This document shows, in pieces, positions 1 through 12,200 of a stretch of DNA of 64,000 nucleotides. The number at the start of each line of letters is the position of its first letter. Position 1 is the first letter of the stretch. The DNA lies in assembly GCA_002104905.1 (NCBI GenBank), contig MCFE01000063.1, positions 1 through 64,000 of the forward strand, in the 5' to 3' direction. This DNA comes from Basidiobolus meristosporus CBS 931.73 (taxonomy: Eukaryota > Basidiobolomycota > Basidiobolomycetes > Basidiobolales > Basidiobolaceae). Under the pieces are notes generated by a model. The model saw nothing but the letters and a program-made list of their open reading frames with translations. It was not told the DNA's origin and searched no databases. Both the position numbers and the translations under genes were made by a program.

Positions 1-16
1 AGCCTTTAGTACTTAC

Positions 17-1007
17 CCCAATGGCCGGTGTCTACAGTTTCAAATTTGATGTTGGGAAAGTACTGCCTAACCGCCGGGTATTGGTCTGGCTTAACGTAAT
101 TCGAACGACTCCCGGCAATACATAAAGTAGGTTTGTCAAAATTCTCTCTTTCTGGGTTGGGGTGGAATTGCTTCAACATCTCCAGATTGTTTAGAAGAAT
201 GGTGAGTGGAACCCGGAAGGAATATTGCCCAGTAGAATGATTCCGTCTTAGATTGGTAAGAAGAAACTGACGTGTTGCTTCATCCTGTATGTGGTTTTGA
301 CAATCGCGTATCAACAGTGGTAAAGAACAGCTAGTCAATGGAATATGGGATGGCACTTACCGAACAGCTTTCCTTTAATATCTTATTAGCACTACTCAAA
401 CTGTCGACGCCCTTCTCCTCTATGCGCTTCATAGACTCAATGTACTTCCGGAATGTGTCTATAACAGTAGGTGAATTGGGCGCTACATCCACAAGAACCA
501 GACTGGATATTCGAGATCTGTGATTGAAAGCCGTCTCCATAGCAACTCGTCCACCCCTAGAGTATATATCTTATCAGTTCCGTTTCGAGTAACCCGTATA
601 ACACTCGTTGTAACATACATAGAGTGCCCAATTAGTACCACTTCTTTGAGGTTTTTTTTATCGGCAAATGTAACCAAGTCCTCAGCCATGGACGAATAAG
701 CCATTTGAGGCGTCTGGGGACTGCTTCCATGATTCCTCAAATCTAAAGAATATACATCAGTTTGGAGCTCTTTGGAAAGCACCTTACAGATCGCTCTCCA
801 ATTCTCCTTCGCCCCCAATAATCCGTGTACGATGACAACGGCAGGGATTTTTGGAGTTGCTGTTAGGTTCTCTGGCTTGAAATGTAAGGAATGCAGATGC
901 ACGGGATCAGTGTTTCCCCTGGAACAAAAGAAAGGACGGATAGCAATGTAGCCTGGTTTTGGTGATAGGTTAGGAAGTACTCGCGCCCCCGCACGAAGGG
1001 CCATCAT
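17..1007 (-). CDS. ABHD11-like mitochondrial alpha/beta hydrolase (partial, 3' end outside window)
   Basis: Alpha/beta-hydrolase of the ABHD11/Imo32 type, a serine hydrolase family usually found in mitochondria. Exons on the minus strand are 1007-619, 556-361 and 284-17, with introns 618-557 (GTATGT..TAG) and 360-285 (GTAAGT..CAG); a further GTAAGT donor at 16-11 shows that the gene continues past the left edge. The oxyanion motif HGLLGAKENW and the nucleophile elbow GHSMGG are present; the elbow is split by intron 1 inside the Met codon just after the Ser. The catalytic His lies in TGHW at the end of exon 3. The N-terminus is Arg-rich with few acids, as in a mitochondrial presequence. The start is the first of two adjacent ATGs. 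The family call is firm; the substrate is unknown. Confidence 0.88.
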
Positions 1008-1738
1008 AATAGTGCCAGCTATGAGGTTGACTGGTTTCTTACTGAACTAGGTTAAACGTCTCCATTTTGTAAATCAGATATTCCCACTGTCTATAGGTTA
1101 ACCCCAACCAGATGTTTCAATATTCAAATGCTCATTTAAACTTGTTGCCAATATAGATAGTAATTATTCCCTAGATTTCAAATCAATTAATAGGCTCGGG
1201 AAGAATCAGCATTTTCAGTAATTGCCCGAGGGTCATTAATGAGCTCCATCTAATGATACTCCGCCAGATCTGACTAGCTGGTTTATTTCATTCTTATGTT
1301 GCTATTATCTATGGGCTGCTGGGATTGGGAGAAAATCTCTCGAATATAAAAAGGCTACAGGTTACAATCGTTGATCAGGTTGGCGTCGCCTCAAAATGAT
1401 GATACTGCTGCAGGGCGGTATTCTTGTGAATTAATGCAATATCGAAGTTGTAATGATTGAGATTGTTTACAAGTGAATTTCATTAGGGTTGGGGTATAGG
1501 CTTATACTTGATTAGTCAGGATGAATCTGGTTTAACGGGTGCTAAGGGGCTGAAAATAATAAGAGCGAGTAGTAGGTTACAACAAGATGCCATACTTCCA
1601 TGCGTCCAGCGCAAGAGAAAGCTAACATCTAGATTCCGAATCTGATATTGCGCAAGACATGAGAGCTCTACAGGAAATACGACGATTTTTCCGGTATAAT
1701 TGACATGCATGGTAGGATTCACTTAGGTCCCCTCAAGA
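1008..1738. other. intergenic, no supported gene
   Basis: Noncoding between two minus-strand genes. A TATAAAAAGG-like box near 1344 on the plus strand is followed only by very short frames. A 64-codon minus frame (1708-1516) has no promoter or intron support. Confidence 0.5.
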
Positions 1739-2319
1739 TCATGCTTCAATGGTGGTATCATCAGCACAGCTTGTGAAGGGGAAATTTCTCCATGTACCAA
1801 ATATCGACCGTTTATCAGCCTTTGTACGGGAGTCATCTACTGGATTTGCAGCGTTACAGCTTTTCGAACGGCGTACATCAGGTGCTTTCTCTTTACTAGA
1901 TACATCATGACTGCGCCACATATGGAGAATGTTCTTACGGATGGTCTTAAACTTGTGGCCAGTCTTTCGCTCTTTAACTCTGGCTGTTGACTTTACTGGT
2001 GATGCATCAGAATTCTCAACCTTACTCTCCAAAGTAGGCTCAAAGGACACTTGTTCTTCTGGTAAGAAAGTCCCAGACTCCTTCAAATTGGCATGTTGAA
2101 AATAAGGTTAAGAGTAGAAACCAAGAGACGTGCCCCCGTCCACTAAAGCTAAAAGCTTACCAATGCCTTACGTTGGGTTTCTAACTCTTGATGCATTTTT
2201 CTACGCTGTGTATCAAACTCGGCGAGAAGCTCTCTGGTAAAGTCAGTGGAATACCTAAAGCTCTCAGGAGTATTGCGAGGAGTAAAGAGCTCTTTGAGGT
2301 CTGGAAGTTTCTCGGTCAT
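1739..2319 (-). CDS. hypothetical small protein with helical N-terminus (166 aa)
   Basis: Two-exon model: exon 1 2319-2161 (53 codons) and exon 2 2080-1739 (113 codons plus stop), joined by an intron with donor GTAAGC, a TCTTAACC branch site and acceptor GAAG, phase 0. Residues about 20-53 are heptad-rich and charged (FTRELLAEFDTQRRKMHQEL), suggesting a coiled coil. The second half is Lys/Ser-rich and probably disordered, with RRSKS and KSTARVKERK patches that resemble kinase sites. I do not recognise the family. The helical segment loosely resembles the end of the protein at 4758-5255. The intron and continuous frame support a real gene; its function is unknown. Confidence 0.6.
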
Positions 2320-3547
2320 AGCGCCTGAGGGGATTTGGGTTTGTTGATGGGATCAATAAATGGGCGAGTTGCTAAACAGACTATAGTTGGGCAGAAACTT
2401 CGAGATAGAATGGACAAGCAGCACAATCCTGCTAGGCAAAGGCTTAAAAGGTAAAATTTTCTAGTACAAGGGTAAGAGAAAAAAGAATAAGAACTATCGA
2501 AATATGTTGTCCAGCTAAAGTCGTAAACTGGAATTTTAAGACTTTCGGTTGATGTGTAGTGCTGCTGATTAATGGCAAGGGTCGATTTTATAATTGGAAA
2601 GTTGGCATGATTAATTTATCGAATATGAGGGTTGCTACTGTATAAGGAGGATGCTGTTATTTTGCTTGAAGCAATCCATCAGCACTCTAGCACACACCGG
2701 TCTTGTCTAATAACTGAATGGCACTTTACTTTGCAACTTGTGGATATATTTCTATATTGCAGTATGTTTATTCTGCATGCCTGATCACAGACGATTGTTG
2801 GATTATTTCCGGTCTTTCTCGTGTCTTGGTATTGGGAATCCAATATGCACTCCATTTTAATTCTTTCCAATTCGTCTCGCCAGAAAACTCATAGGCAACT
2901 CATTAGGCACTAATATTGCTGTATTCATTCTGAATATCACTTGGAGCCAAGTTGTAAGATTGGGGATTCTGTTGATTGGCCAGATCGAGTGGCTTCACTG
3001 ATGCTTACTATATTGAGTCTTGGACTCAATCTACAACCATCATCAGTACTTTTATGGACAGTGTCGTATTGTGTCTATGCGAAATCATGTGTTCTACAGA
3101 AATAATTGCCATTCGAATATAGGAATGCTAGGCCGACTTCAATATAGCACATGTGCGGCGAATGCAATCCTACACCTCCAGGTCGGATTCATTGGTAAAG
3201 AGGCGTTGTCTTCCAAGTTCACTGATGCGATAACATCTGGTCAAACGCCCATACGCAGGACAGGGAAACTCAGGACTATCTACAGGTATAGGCTCTTTCG
3301 GGGAATGGTTGTCAAAGGATACTGCATGCGTTAATAGCCCTAGTGCTCGTGCTCTTTTTCTGATGAAGCATGTTTTCCTTAAATTTGATGATCCTATTGT
3401 GAAACCCAGGTTTGTTGAGATATTCTACTGTATAAATGTGTCACATACTGAGTTGGGTCGGCCAATCTGGCGTTTCATATTAGTCGCGGATCCATATTAA
3501 TGTTTTAAATGGCAGTGCTATCGTGCTTCATAGGCTTGCACCATTCA
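2320..3547. other. intergenic, no supported gene
   Basis: Several frames of 60-100 codons occur on both strands but overlap each other, lack splice or promoter context and do not resemble any family. I see no RNA gene. Confidence 0.5.
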
Positions 3548-3900
3548 CTACAAATGATTTTCATTGATCAGTGCTGTAAGGGAAACTGAGTCAATATGGG
3601 GTGTTTTAGATTCATAACTATACTACTCACTGGTCGTCTGGCTAAGTGGATGTTGGACGGTACCTAGTGAGAAGAATAGTGGGATAAAGACGATGCGTAA
3701 GCAGCTATTCCGTGATGCCACCAGCCTGATTGCTGCCAACCCATTCGCAATACCCTCGCAAACGAACCAAGATACGTATAAACAAAAAAAAGCATGGTAG
3801 GATGTGAATGCCAAACATGGTAATTATGTGGAGGCAAGAAGATGAGTAGTGCCACTGGGATGGAGGCACTCAAAAGCACTTGGAAACCAATTGTATGCAT
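3548..3900 (-). pseudogene. possible relic of a nucleoside-transporter (ENT) C-terminus
   Basis: The minus strand encodes hydrophobic segments in two frames. One frame (from ATG 3900) reads MLFFVYTYLGSFARVLRMG; the next frame reads RNSCLRIVFIPLFFSLG. Together they resemble the end of equilibrative nucleoside transporters, where a short Gly/Arg motif helix is followed by an R-x-x-F-I-P-L-F helix. A good intron (GTGAGT at 3622, acceptor TTACAG ending at 3574) leads to LINENHL and then a stop at 3548. No final transmembrane helix or N-terminal half is found. The frame break and missing parts suggest a decayed fragment. The resemblance is from memory of the family only. Confidence 0.25.
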
Positions 3901-4757
3901 GAGGTCACTTCATACAGGCAAATATCTTAATTCAAGTATGATCGAATTCTTTTAGCATGGCTGAAACAGCAGGCTTTCCGATATTGATGCTGAAGCAATC
4001 ATTAGTTTGACATGAAACCTCGGACTAAATTTTATTGAGTGGGTAATTGAGTGTGTGAATAGGCACACACCGCATAGGTTGTACAAGTTATGTTAGAGTA
4101 GACATTCACCATTGTGATGCAGATTTCCCACTAAGATTTCATTTTCTGAATACTTGATTGTCCAAAAACCATCGATATTTTGTTATACGTCATTCATCCC
4201 TACATTAGGGTTAAAGCGTGGTTATTTTTATTATTGATTAAAAGTTTGTTTAGTGTGCGGTCTCATTGCAGCATAGCTTCGATATATCTTCTTGGCAATC
4301 TGCCTTCCTAATCTAACAAATGACTCCACTCACACTGTATATCTGCTAGTGCCTTTGCCATACACCACCCACAATAAACATATCATACTTTCATACCCTA
4401 CATACTCGCATCAGCTGGCACGGAAGTAGTTGCTTGCTGCTGTTGCTGAACTTAAGTCATTTGATTGAAACTAGATGTAACGCCAACTGTCGTAAACGGG
4501 CCTTAAGAATTACCCACCGCCACACATTGGTTTGTTATGCTGCGCTGGGATATTTGGTCCTGGGGTTAACATTTGAAACCTACTCAATGTGTGCCAACTA
4601 AGCAAATCAGTCAAGGACCTAGTAATTGGTGATTCTTTAGAAATGGCAATGTGGCTGCATGACATATGATCTACCGTCATCAGTGTTTCGCACTTTAACT
4701 CTGGCATTAGGACACCTCCCGAATATATATATATCCTGGCAACACTGCAGTGATTCT
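3901..4757. other. intergenic, no supported gene
   Basis: AT-rich, no convincing frame. A run of alternating TA at 4723-4733 lies directly upstream of the next gene and may be its TATA region. Confidence 0.5.
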
Positions 4758-5255
4758 ATGAAAACAACCAAAGTGTTCATCGATATGGATGTGCCTAGAA
4801 ATACAGTGAAGGTGCATACAGTGAGGCTTTGATTCTCTGACATGTTCTAACTCTATTACGCATTTCAGGGACCCGAAGAAATTTCTGAGCAGAGTGCTTT
4901 ACCTCACCCTCCTTCCAAAGTAAAGCGCTATTTGAACAATGACCCTTTGGATGATCCATTGCAACGTATGTCTTTCCAGAGGCATCTGGAATCGGTTTTG
5001 ATACGAGATTTCGAACAAGAGGAGAACGAGGCGCGACAAAAAGTAAGAGGGTTCCAGGATTCACATTATGTGGAATTTGACGAGATTAGAGAGAGAGTGA
5101 GCCGATTTGGGAGTAGCGTACACGCCAAAGGAAGTGCCTCTACAACATCCAGTTTTCATGCCAACGATATCCCAAGGAGCTTCGATGAATCATTAAGAAA
5201 GGAATTTGAGGCTACCCAGAAACGTATCGACCAATTCAAAATCAACATTCATTAG
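4758..5255 (+). CDS. hypothetical charged helical protein (146 aa)
   Basis: Two-exon model: 4758-4811 (18 codons) and 4869-5255 (128 codons plus stop), phase 0. The intron has a weak donor (GTGCAT), a clear branch site TTCTAAC and acceptor TTTCAG. The second exon is unmistakably coding, with long Glu/Arg/Lys-rich helices (RDFEQEENEARQKVRGF, LRKEFEATQKRIDQF) separated by a Ser/Thr-rich linker. No domain is recognised. An alternating-TA tract lies 25-35 bases before the ATG, which is close for a TATA box, so translation might instead begin at the in-frame ATG at 4785. Exon 2 is well supported; exon 1 is less certain. Confidence 0.6.
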
Positions 5256-5572
5256 AGGATTATCCTCTATCACGCGACGATATTGTAAAGCACCGCAAGA
5301 GGCCATCCTATCTTTCAACCTGTGAATAAGTAGAACGTTTAATTGTGGATCAGGTATTTGACTACTACAGAGAACTTGATGAAATACGTTAACAACTTTA
5401 TGTAAACGTGCAAAATTTTATGTTCATATAACCGACAATAATTCAATTAAAGGCCAAACTACACCACCAAAACTCACATTGATTCAGTTCACTGAAAATT
5501 CGAATACTATCATTTACAAATACTAAATACATTACTGAATCCCAGTGTTATCCCATTACACGAAATCGCAGC
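5256..5572. other. convergent intergenic spacer
   Basis: 317 bases between the stop codons of two convergent genes; AT-rich 3' flanking sequence with no feature that I can name. Confidence 0.5.
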
Positions 5573-6284
5573 TCAATTATAGACCTTGAAATTGGTGAAC
5601 AATCTGGTATTCTGAAATACAGGGAGCAACACCTGTTGCTTATCAAACGCTAGACCTTCTTTCTCTAACTTGGCACGTTTAGAGTTAATTTTGTTGCCTG
5701 AACCCCAGTCGCTATAATACAGAAGAAACGATTAATAAACGCTGAAGCATTCAGGATTGATCAACATCAATATACCCATCAAAGCCACCTATAAAACAAT
5801 TACTGGATAACACTCGATGGCAAGGAACTGGCAGTGGAGCAAAGGGATTCTTCTTTAGTGCTTGTCCAACTGCGCGAGGTGAAGCCTGCAGCGCGTTGGA
5901 GATGGCCTTATATGTCGAAAACCAACCAGAAGGAATCTGCGAGCATAAATCATACACCCGAAACTGAAACTCAGTCACCTTCCTGTTGGTTTTCTGATTT
6001 TGAAAGTCAACACGCTCTTCCTTGGTTCTTGGGAAGAGTTTGACAGCTAATAAGAGGTGTGGTTTAGCCAAGAGCAAAAAGGCAAAGACATGGGAATGCT
6101 TACTTTCAACATCACTATCCACTGCTTCTTTTTCTAACACCAGAGATTTCTTGGTTTCTTTTACAGCCTCAACGAACGATATTTCAACTTGCACTTTTTT
6201 CTCCAGCTTTTCGCTCTTGCATTTGCGATTATACGGGGAAATCCGTTGAGTTCTGGTGGGCATGTTGGGTTCAGTATTTTGCAA
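5573..6284 (-). CDS. O6-alkylguanine-DNA alkyltransferase (methylated-DNA-protein cysteine methyltransferase)
   Basis: Suicide DNA-repair protein that transfers alkyl groups from O6-alkylguanine to its own cysteine. Exons 6284-5776 and 5711-5573 are joined by a 64-nt intron (GTATAT..TAG) with phase-correct joining inside a Gly codon (GGF-DG-DWGSG), giving 215 aa. The active-site motif VPCHRV has Cys about 155, the helix-turn-helix has the base-flipping Arg in SPRAVG (about 137), and STYK and NPF precede them. After the intron come KLEKEGLAF and LLPVF, matching the family C-terminus. The first 100 residues are Lys-rich and longer than in typical single-domain homologues, with an odd hydrophobic stretch (VFAFLLLAK) around 66-74 that could hide an unrecognised intron. 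Family call is firm. Confidence 0.9.
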
Positions 6285-7562
6285 TAATTAAGAAGAGGTT
6301 GGTCACTTTGTTAATGAGATATGAGCTAACTAATAGGAGTTTGGTTGACCGAATGATGTGCTGCGCCGCTTAAGACTGGATTTTTTGGATGCAAAGTAAT
6401 GAAAATTGATTTCACAAGTATGAAGAAGTGCATCGAACCATCAAACCAACTCTTGATTTGTGAGACCTGAGACCTGTTTCATTTTTCAAACTAGTATGCA
6501 GAGTCTGAACAACTACTAAATCCAGCAACACATTGGCTATGTACAAGAAATTTCGCATCCTTCATATAAATGAGATATTAACTATAAAGTGCCTCAGAGT
6601 CCTCCTTGATTAATCATAGGAGGATTGTGATAGAGGTGTTACACAACCAATGCGCAAAGAATGGTTGGAGTAGGCCCCGCAGCCAACTTTTGAGGTCTCT
6701 CACGAAATAGGGGTTTTAGCTACAATGGAGCTAGACGTTGCACCTAGCACCCATTACAAGAGCTTGGTGCTCAAGCTGCGGACAGTGTAGTCAGCCCTTA
6801 ACTAGATGACACATGGGGAATGGTGATCTTCTCTTTCAAAGCATAAAGCTACGGAAGCAAAGGAGTAGAGGGTGGATATCAATGAGTACTTATCTTCATG
6901 ATGGATCTCAAAATTGGGCTACGGGCTTTGCATTCTTGAATTGAAGACCGCCATTGAATGTACAAGACTTGTAAACATTCTTTACTCTCACCATTAATGG
7001 TGACTGCCCATAAAGATTTTGATCTGACTACAATTTCCTCGTTTGTTGTGATGTTCTTCTATGAATGTAAGGTGTTACTGCAAGTTAGAGGACTTAGCAA
7101 GCCCCACACGTAGCAGTTTCCTTTTTGGGAGACCAACGGAGGTATGCCCAGTGGTAGCGTTTTGTGAACAAACAAGCCACCCATCGCAATAACGCTGGAC
7201 ATCTCTATGGAAGGATTCACTAGTTGAAATTTGACGAAATATTGACAGCCAGTTCGCTTTTCATTATTATTACTATTATTGATGATATAACTGAACTCCG
7301 ACAAGTGCATTGATTGATTGATTGTTGGTAAGATGTCTATTTTTCTAATGCTCTGCTGTATTTGCGATAATAAATTAGTCATAACATGTGGCGGTGGGTG
7401 ATCATAACCAGTTTAACGAGGGCACTGCCATGGAAAATTTTGCTCCATTAAGCATTTGGTTTGCCATCACTCTGATTAGTATAATATTCTCCCAACTACA
7501 TTTAAGTGTCTCTACTCGCTGCTCGGCTGCTTCTTCTGAGTTTCTAATAACGACTTTAAACA
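6285..7562. other. intergenic, one doubtful frame
   Basis: Divergent promoter region between the alkyltransferase and the TMEM14 gene. A 107-codon ATG frame on the minus strand (7382-7059) contains short Asn/Gln runs and a hydrophobic second half, but it has no family resemblance, intron or TATA box, so I do not call it. Confidence 0.45.
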
Positions 7563-8067
7563 ATGTCTCACCACCCCGCCACCAGTCTTGCTGGCCTTTG
7601 TAAGCTCTCCTTTTACCGGACAAATATCACTTTCACAAAATAGCTCAAGATTTTGTCTTTACAGGTGCCATCGGAGGAGTCATGGGTTATGTTAAAGGAC
7701 GTTCAATGCCCTCATTGATTGCTGGTATAAGTTTCGGTACTTTATACGGAGTCTCATCGTAAGTTTAAAGATATTGCCTCCATACTCTACTAGTCACAGT
7801 ATTGATTGCCTTGAAATTTAGCTATCTGTTGAAAGAAAACCGTGACTATGGTGAAGAGCTTGCTGCTGGTACTTCATAAAGTTCTTTCTAATAGCTATAC
7901 TCGTCTTAACATTGTCACTATCAGCCACTTCCGTTGTCCTCACCGGCGCAATGCTTCCCCGCGGGTTCCGTACCAAAAAGCCGGTTCCTTTAGCCTTGGG
8001 AGCCATTGGCCTGTTAAGTGCCGGATACTATTCTAAGAAATGCTACGAATCCCGCTACGGAGTATAA
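7563..8067 (+). CDS. TMEM14 family small membrane protein (106 aa)
   Basis: Exons 7563-7599, 7665-7758, 7822-7868 and 7925-8067; introns have donors GTAAGC, GTAAGT and GTACTT and acceptors ACAG, TTTAG and TCAG, the last with a CTTAAC branch site. The spliced protein has the TMEM14/UPF0136 pattern: a Gly-rich first helix (AIGGVMGYVKGRSMPSLIAG), then ISFGTLYG, a loop with YLLKENRDYG, a third helix ending in MLPRGF, a basic loop and a last helix (ALGAIGLLSAGYYSKK). Mammalian TMEM14 proteins act in mitochondrial inner-membrane transport and haem synthesis; the yeast role is less clear. All four exon phases agree, so the structure is secure. Confidence 0.88.
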
Positions 8068-9203
8068 GAATTTTCTTTTGGCAGACTCAAACAATAAATG
8101 CAAAAATCGCACCTCTAAATTTCTGGCCTACTTCCGTTTACACGCGCATCACCTGAATACTCGGAGCTTTGGATACGCTCAAGCAGAGTGTATTTTGCAG
8201 ATATAACATGTGAAGCGATATGAAATGGACTGATTCCACTCCACATAGAGCTACCGAAATATGCAAGAATCAAGAACTCATATCACGTCGATCATCATAT
8301 CGCATCTGTAATATGTATACATTTGGGAGATACGAAATCTGCGGAGATCAATTCTAACGAGCATGGCTGATGGAAGAGATGCTTCGATAAGTGCATACTG
8401 GATAATATCTAATATGTAGATTGTTAATTTGCCTCGTTCGTATGAGTGCATGCAAGACCCGAGTGACTTGGTACGGCAGTTCAGCGTTATTGGGGCCGAG
8501 TAACGATTTCTAACGTGATTTCGTGACCGATCGTACAAGTAACTCTGCAGTATTGAGTATTCAAACCCTGTAAAGCTACAGTTGGAAGATTTACAGAGCC
8601 AGGACAGGATTCACAAACGGTAATACCAGTAGAATGCCGCTAACCGAGGATATTGGTTAGACTACTTACATCAAGGCTCTGAGGGGGTCATGCTTCCTTG
8701 AATCGAGATTTAGAAACAGAGTAGGAATACAGCCAATTGTCACAGACTGAAAGTGGATTCATACAAATCAAAACCTCACTGTATGTTTGATTCTTCGCCC
8801 CTTTCTAGAAACCAATTGAATCTATTTGCTTTCCATAAAGGATCAGATTCCTGAATATCTCCGGCACAAGAGCTATATGCGGTTAGTGTTAGGTTCACTC
8901 TATGGCTTGATGATGGTGAATTGCGGTGTTCAGAACGAGTAGTCAAAATGCAATCTTAGCTCATCTTGACCTTTGTTCTATCCCTTCCCTCCCTAGTTTT
9001 CACCCTGCATGCGCCTTCGAGTGGAATGATTTTTAACTCCATATTTTTATGTACTATATAATCCTCCATTTCGCCTGCTTACAAGTTTTCTCGCCTAGCT
9101 TGGAAATACCCAGTTTTCATTTACAGTCCTTCGTGAGGTACTAGTCGATTATCAAGATCAACAACCTATAGAGATAGTCTTGAGAAGACATCAATAGGCA
9201 CTT
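8068..9203. other. intergenic, promoter of the channel gene
   Basis: No supported gene. A TATATAATC box near 9055 lies about 150 bases before the next ATG, followed by a CT-rich leader. Small frames on the minus strand lack supporting signals. Confidence 0.5.
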
Positions 9204-12200
9204 ATGACCACGCTGGAAACTGCGACCAACTATTCTCCGACTTTGGTTGGTATCGCGACTCAGTTTGGCTTATCTTCAGCTATCACCCTGAGTGGCTTCC
9301 TGGCATTCGAGATAAACAGGCGTTGGCAACTTACTCAACACTTATACCAGTCACGGTGCCATTTAGAAAGGTATGTATGTATGATTCGGTGATTTGATAT
9401 CGACCAAAACTAAGTGTTGGTGTTGATACGCCTCAGAAATTCATCTCCACTACCACCTTCTCGTCCTTTGGCCTGGATATGGACTTCTTTGTGCCTAAAA
9501 GAAAGTTTCTATCTAAATAATGTTGGGTTAGACGCTGTTATGTACATCCGGTTTCTTACTATGGCATTTCAACTTCTACTATTTACTGTGTTGACTGTAG
9601 GAGCTATCACAATGCCACTCAACTATTTTGCTCAACAGACAACACTAGTAGATGTGGAAAAAATATCGATAGGCAATATACCGGATGGGTCCAACATCTT
9701 TTGGGTGCACTGGCTTTTGACCTACTTCTTCTCCATTTCCACGCTCTACCTTCTGTTCAAAAACACGCAGGATTACATCGAGATGCGAACTATATACCTT
9801 CAGAACCAGGCTCGCAAAGGTTGTATCCATACTCGTACAGTAATAGTGACCCATATACCCGACACAATGAAGCATGAGGAACGGCTACGTTCGTTTTATG
9901 CCAAGTTGGGGCTAGGGGAGGTGGATTCAGTGACATTGGTTCGGCATACTGGAAAGATTTCGCGCAAGATTCAACGTCGAGAGAAGATGCTTAGAGAACT
10001 CGAATACGCACATATCAAAGTGGCACGTCGAGTGATCAATGTAGTAAAAAAGAACGGGGTATATGCATTTGAATCGGAGTCTAAAGATACAACTCAGCAG
10101 TTGGAAGTATCCAACTCGTTGCAAAAGCTCATTGCGTCCATTGAACAGCCAATAGCTATCGACTCAGTGCTGCCTCTGCAGTCAAACTCTAGCGAATCGC
10201 TGTGGGATATATTGGCAGACTTCAATCGACAGCAATTCGACAAGTTTCAAGAAATTCATAAAACAGGGATTTTTGGTACTGGACAGAAGGTCGTCTCTGT
10301 TGACTATTACCTCCGAAAATTCAACAGATTAGATCAGCGTATAGCCGAGCTACGTCACGTCACCGAAAATGCTCACTACTACAAGCCCACTGGAACAGCA
10401 TTCATCACTTTCAAATCGCAATCATCAGCCCAGCTATGCTCACAAAGCATCTCTCACTCCGAGTCTCAGCTTTGTCATACGGAATTAGCACCGGAGCCAC
10501 GAGACGTCTTGTGGGCAAATCATACGGTGAGTGCGAATGGAAAGTGGGTGAGAAGAATAATCGTCAATCTGAGTCTATGGTAAGGCCATTCCTCCAAGTA
10601 CCATGCATTTGTCTCTAAGGCTTCCCGTGCTGTCCAGCTATTATGGTTCCAGTTTGCTTAGGTGTCTGCTCTAATATATTTGTTTCATCCCACGCTATGT
10701 TTAGGGCACTTACGATTCTTTGGTTGTTTCCCTCGACATACTTCGTAAGCTTCGCATCCTACGATAAGCTATCCGAGAGATGGCCGTTTCTAGTTATCGT
10801 TGGAACAGCTAACCCTTGGCTGAAATCGATTATTCAAAACGTGCTACCTTCTATCCTGATTTCATTATTCATGGTGGCAATGCCAAATATCTTTCTAGGT
10901 AAAGTCTATTATCCTGACGTTGCAGTCATTGGTATATGATTTGGTGATCTAATGCAACCCTCTCTAGGGATATCCACCTGGGAATGCTTCTCATCCTACT
11001 CTGCACTTGAAAGCGCAGTCGTGAATCGATACTATCGTTTTGCTATTTTTAACGTGCTGTTTGTCTTTCTGCTAGGATTTGCCTTTATTGAGGTGATCCT
11101 AGAGGTAATTCAAACTCCTACTAGTATTACAAGCGTTTTGGCCAAGAATTTACCACAGGTAACCTTTTTTCCGGTTAATGGTATATTTGGTTAGTCAATG
11201 GGTTACAACAGCTGATTAGCTTGAATCTTGAATATAGGGCGCTGCATTTTTTATCAACTATGTCATTCTACAGACCGCTTCCCATGGGCTTGAGATTGCT
11301 CAGGTTGGAAGTTCACTCTTTCATTCCTTTATCTTTGCCAATCGATGGTATGCACGTACCCCTAGAGATCTTCAACATGCTCGTAGACCGTGGGCTTTTC
11401 CATTCTACTATTATTTTCCCACACACATACTGGTCCTTGTTATCTGCATCACATACTCCATGATCAATTCTTTGATTCTGTTGTGTGGAGTGATGTATTA
11501 TGGAATTGGGCTAGTTGTTTACAAGTATCAGTTTGCTTTTGTGTACGTAAAGCGCTACGAATACAACGGAAAGTACTGGAGATACGTATTCCGCTACGTG
11601 AGCGACGGCCTGTTGATATTTCAGCTATCCATGATTGGAATATTGGCTTTGAAACAGGCTTTCTCTCCAAGTATAGGGCTCGTACCCCTTCTTGGTATTA
11701 CAGTTGCCTTCAAGGTTGTATGCAGGAGCAAGTTTCGTGATCGGATGAAATACATTCCTTTGGATCGGTTATGCGAGAACGAACTCGAACAGGAGCCTAA
11801 AGAAGCTGATGCTGAGACTGAGACTACAGATGGTCGTCTCTCTGATGTGACTCCTTATGAAAATGAAACCGACATCACCCCGTCATTACGCCTGGAAAAT
11901 TCCCTCAGCAGCTTACGAAATATGGAGTGCTTTACGAGCAGAGGACCTAGTATCGAAGTGATCAATTCACAATCGCATTCATCAGGAGAAAAGCCCTCAC
12001 CACTTCCGGCAATTAGCTTTGGAGCACACTCCAGCAATATATCAAAATTCATCAGCACCTCATTTGCTTCCAAAGATGGCCACCTAAACTCCTCTGGTAG
12101 CGCAAGCTCTACCTGGCTCAAAAGGAGCCAATCTACAGGCTTAATTCATGACAGATACGGAAGGAATATGGCTTTGGCGTATCATCGAGACCTTCGGCCT

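Noticed and set aside
331-360. A 30-nt intron in the ABHD11-like gene using the TAG at 333-331
   Set aside because: It leaves the wrong phase; the CAG ending at 285 gives a 76-nt intron in phase.
7059-7382. 107-codon ATG frame on the minus strand
   Set aside because: No family resemblance, TATA box, intron or conserved context; simple Asn/Gln runs suggest chance.
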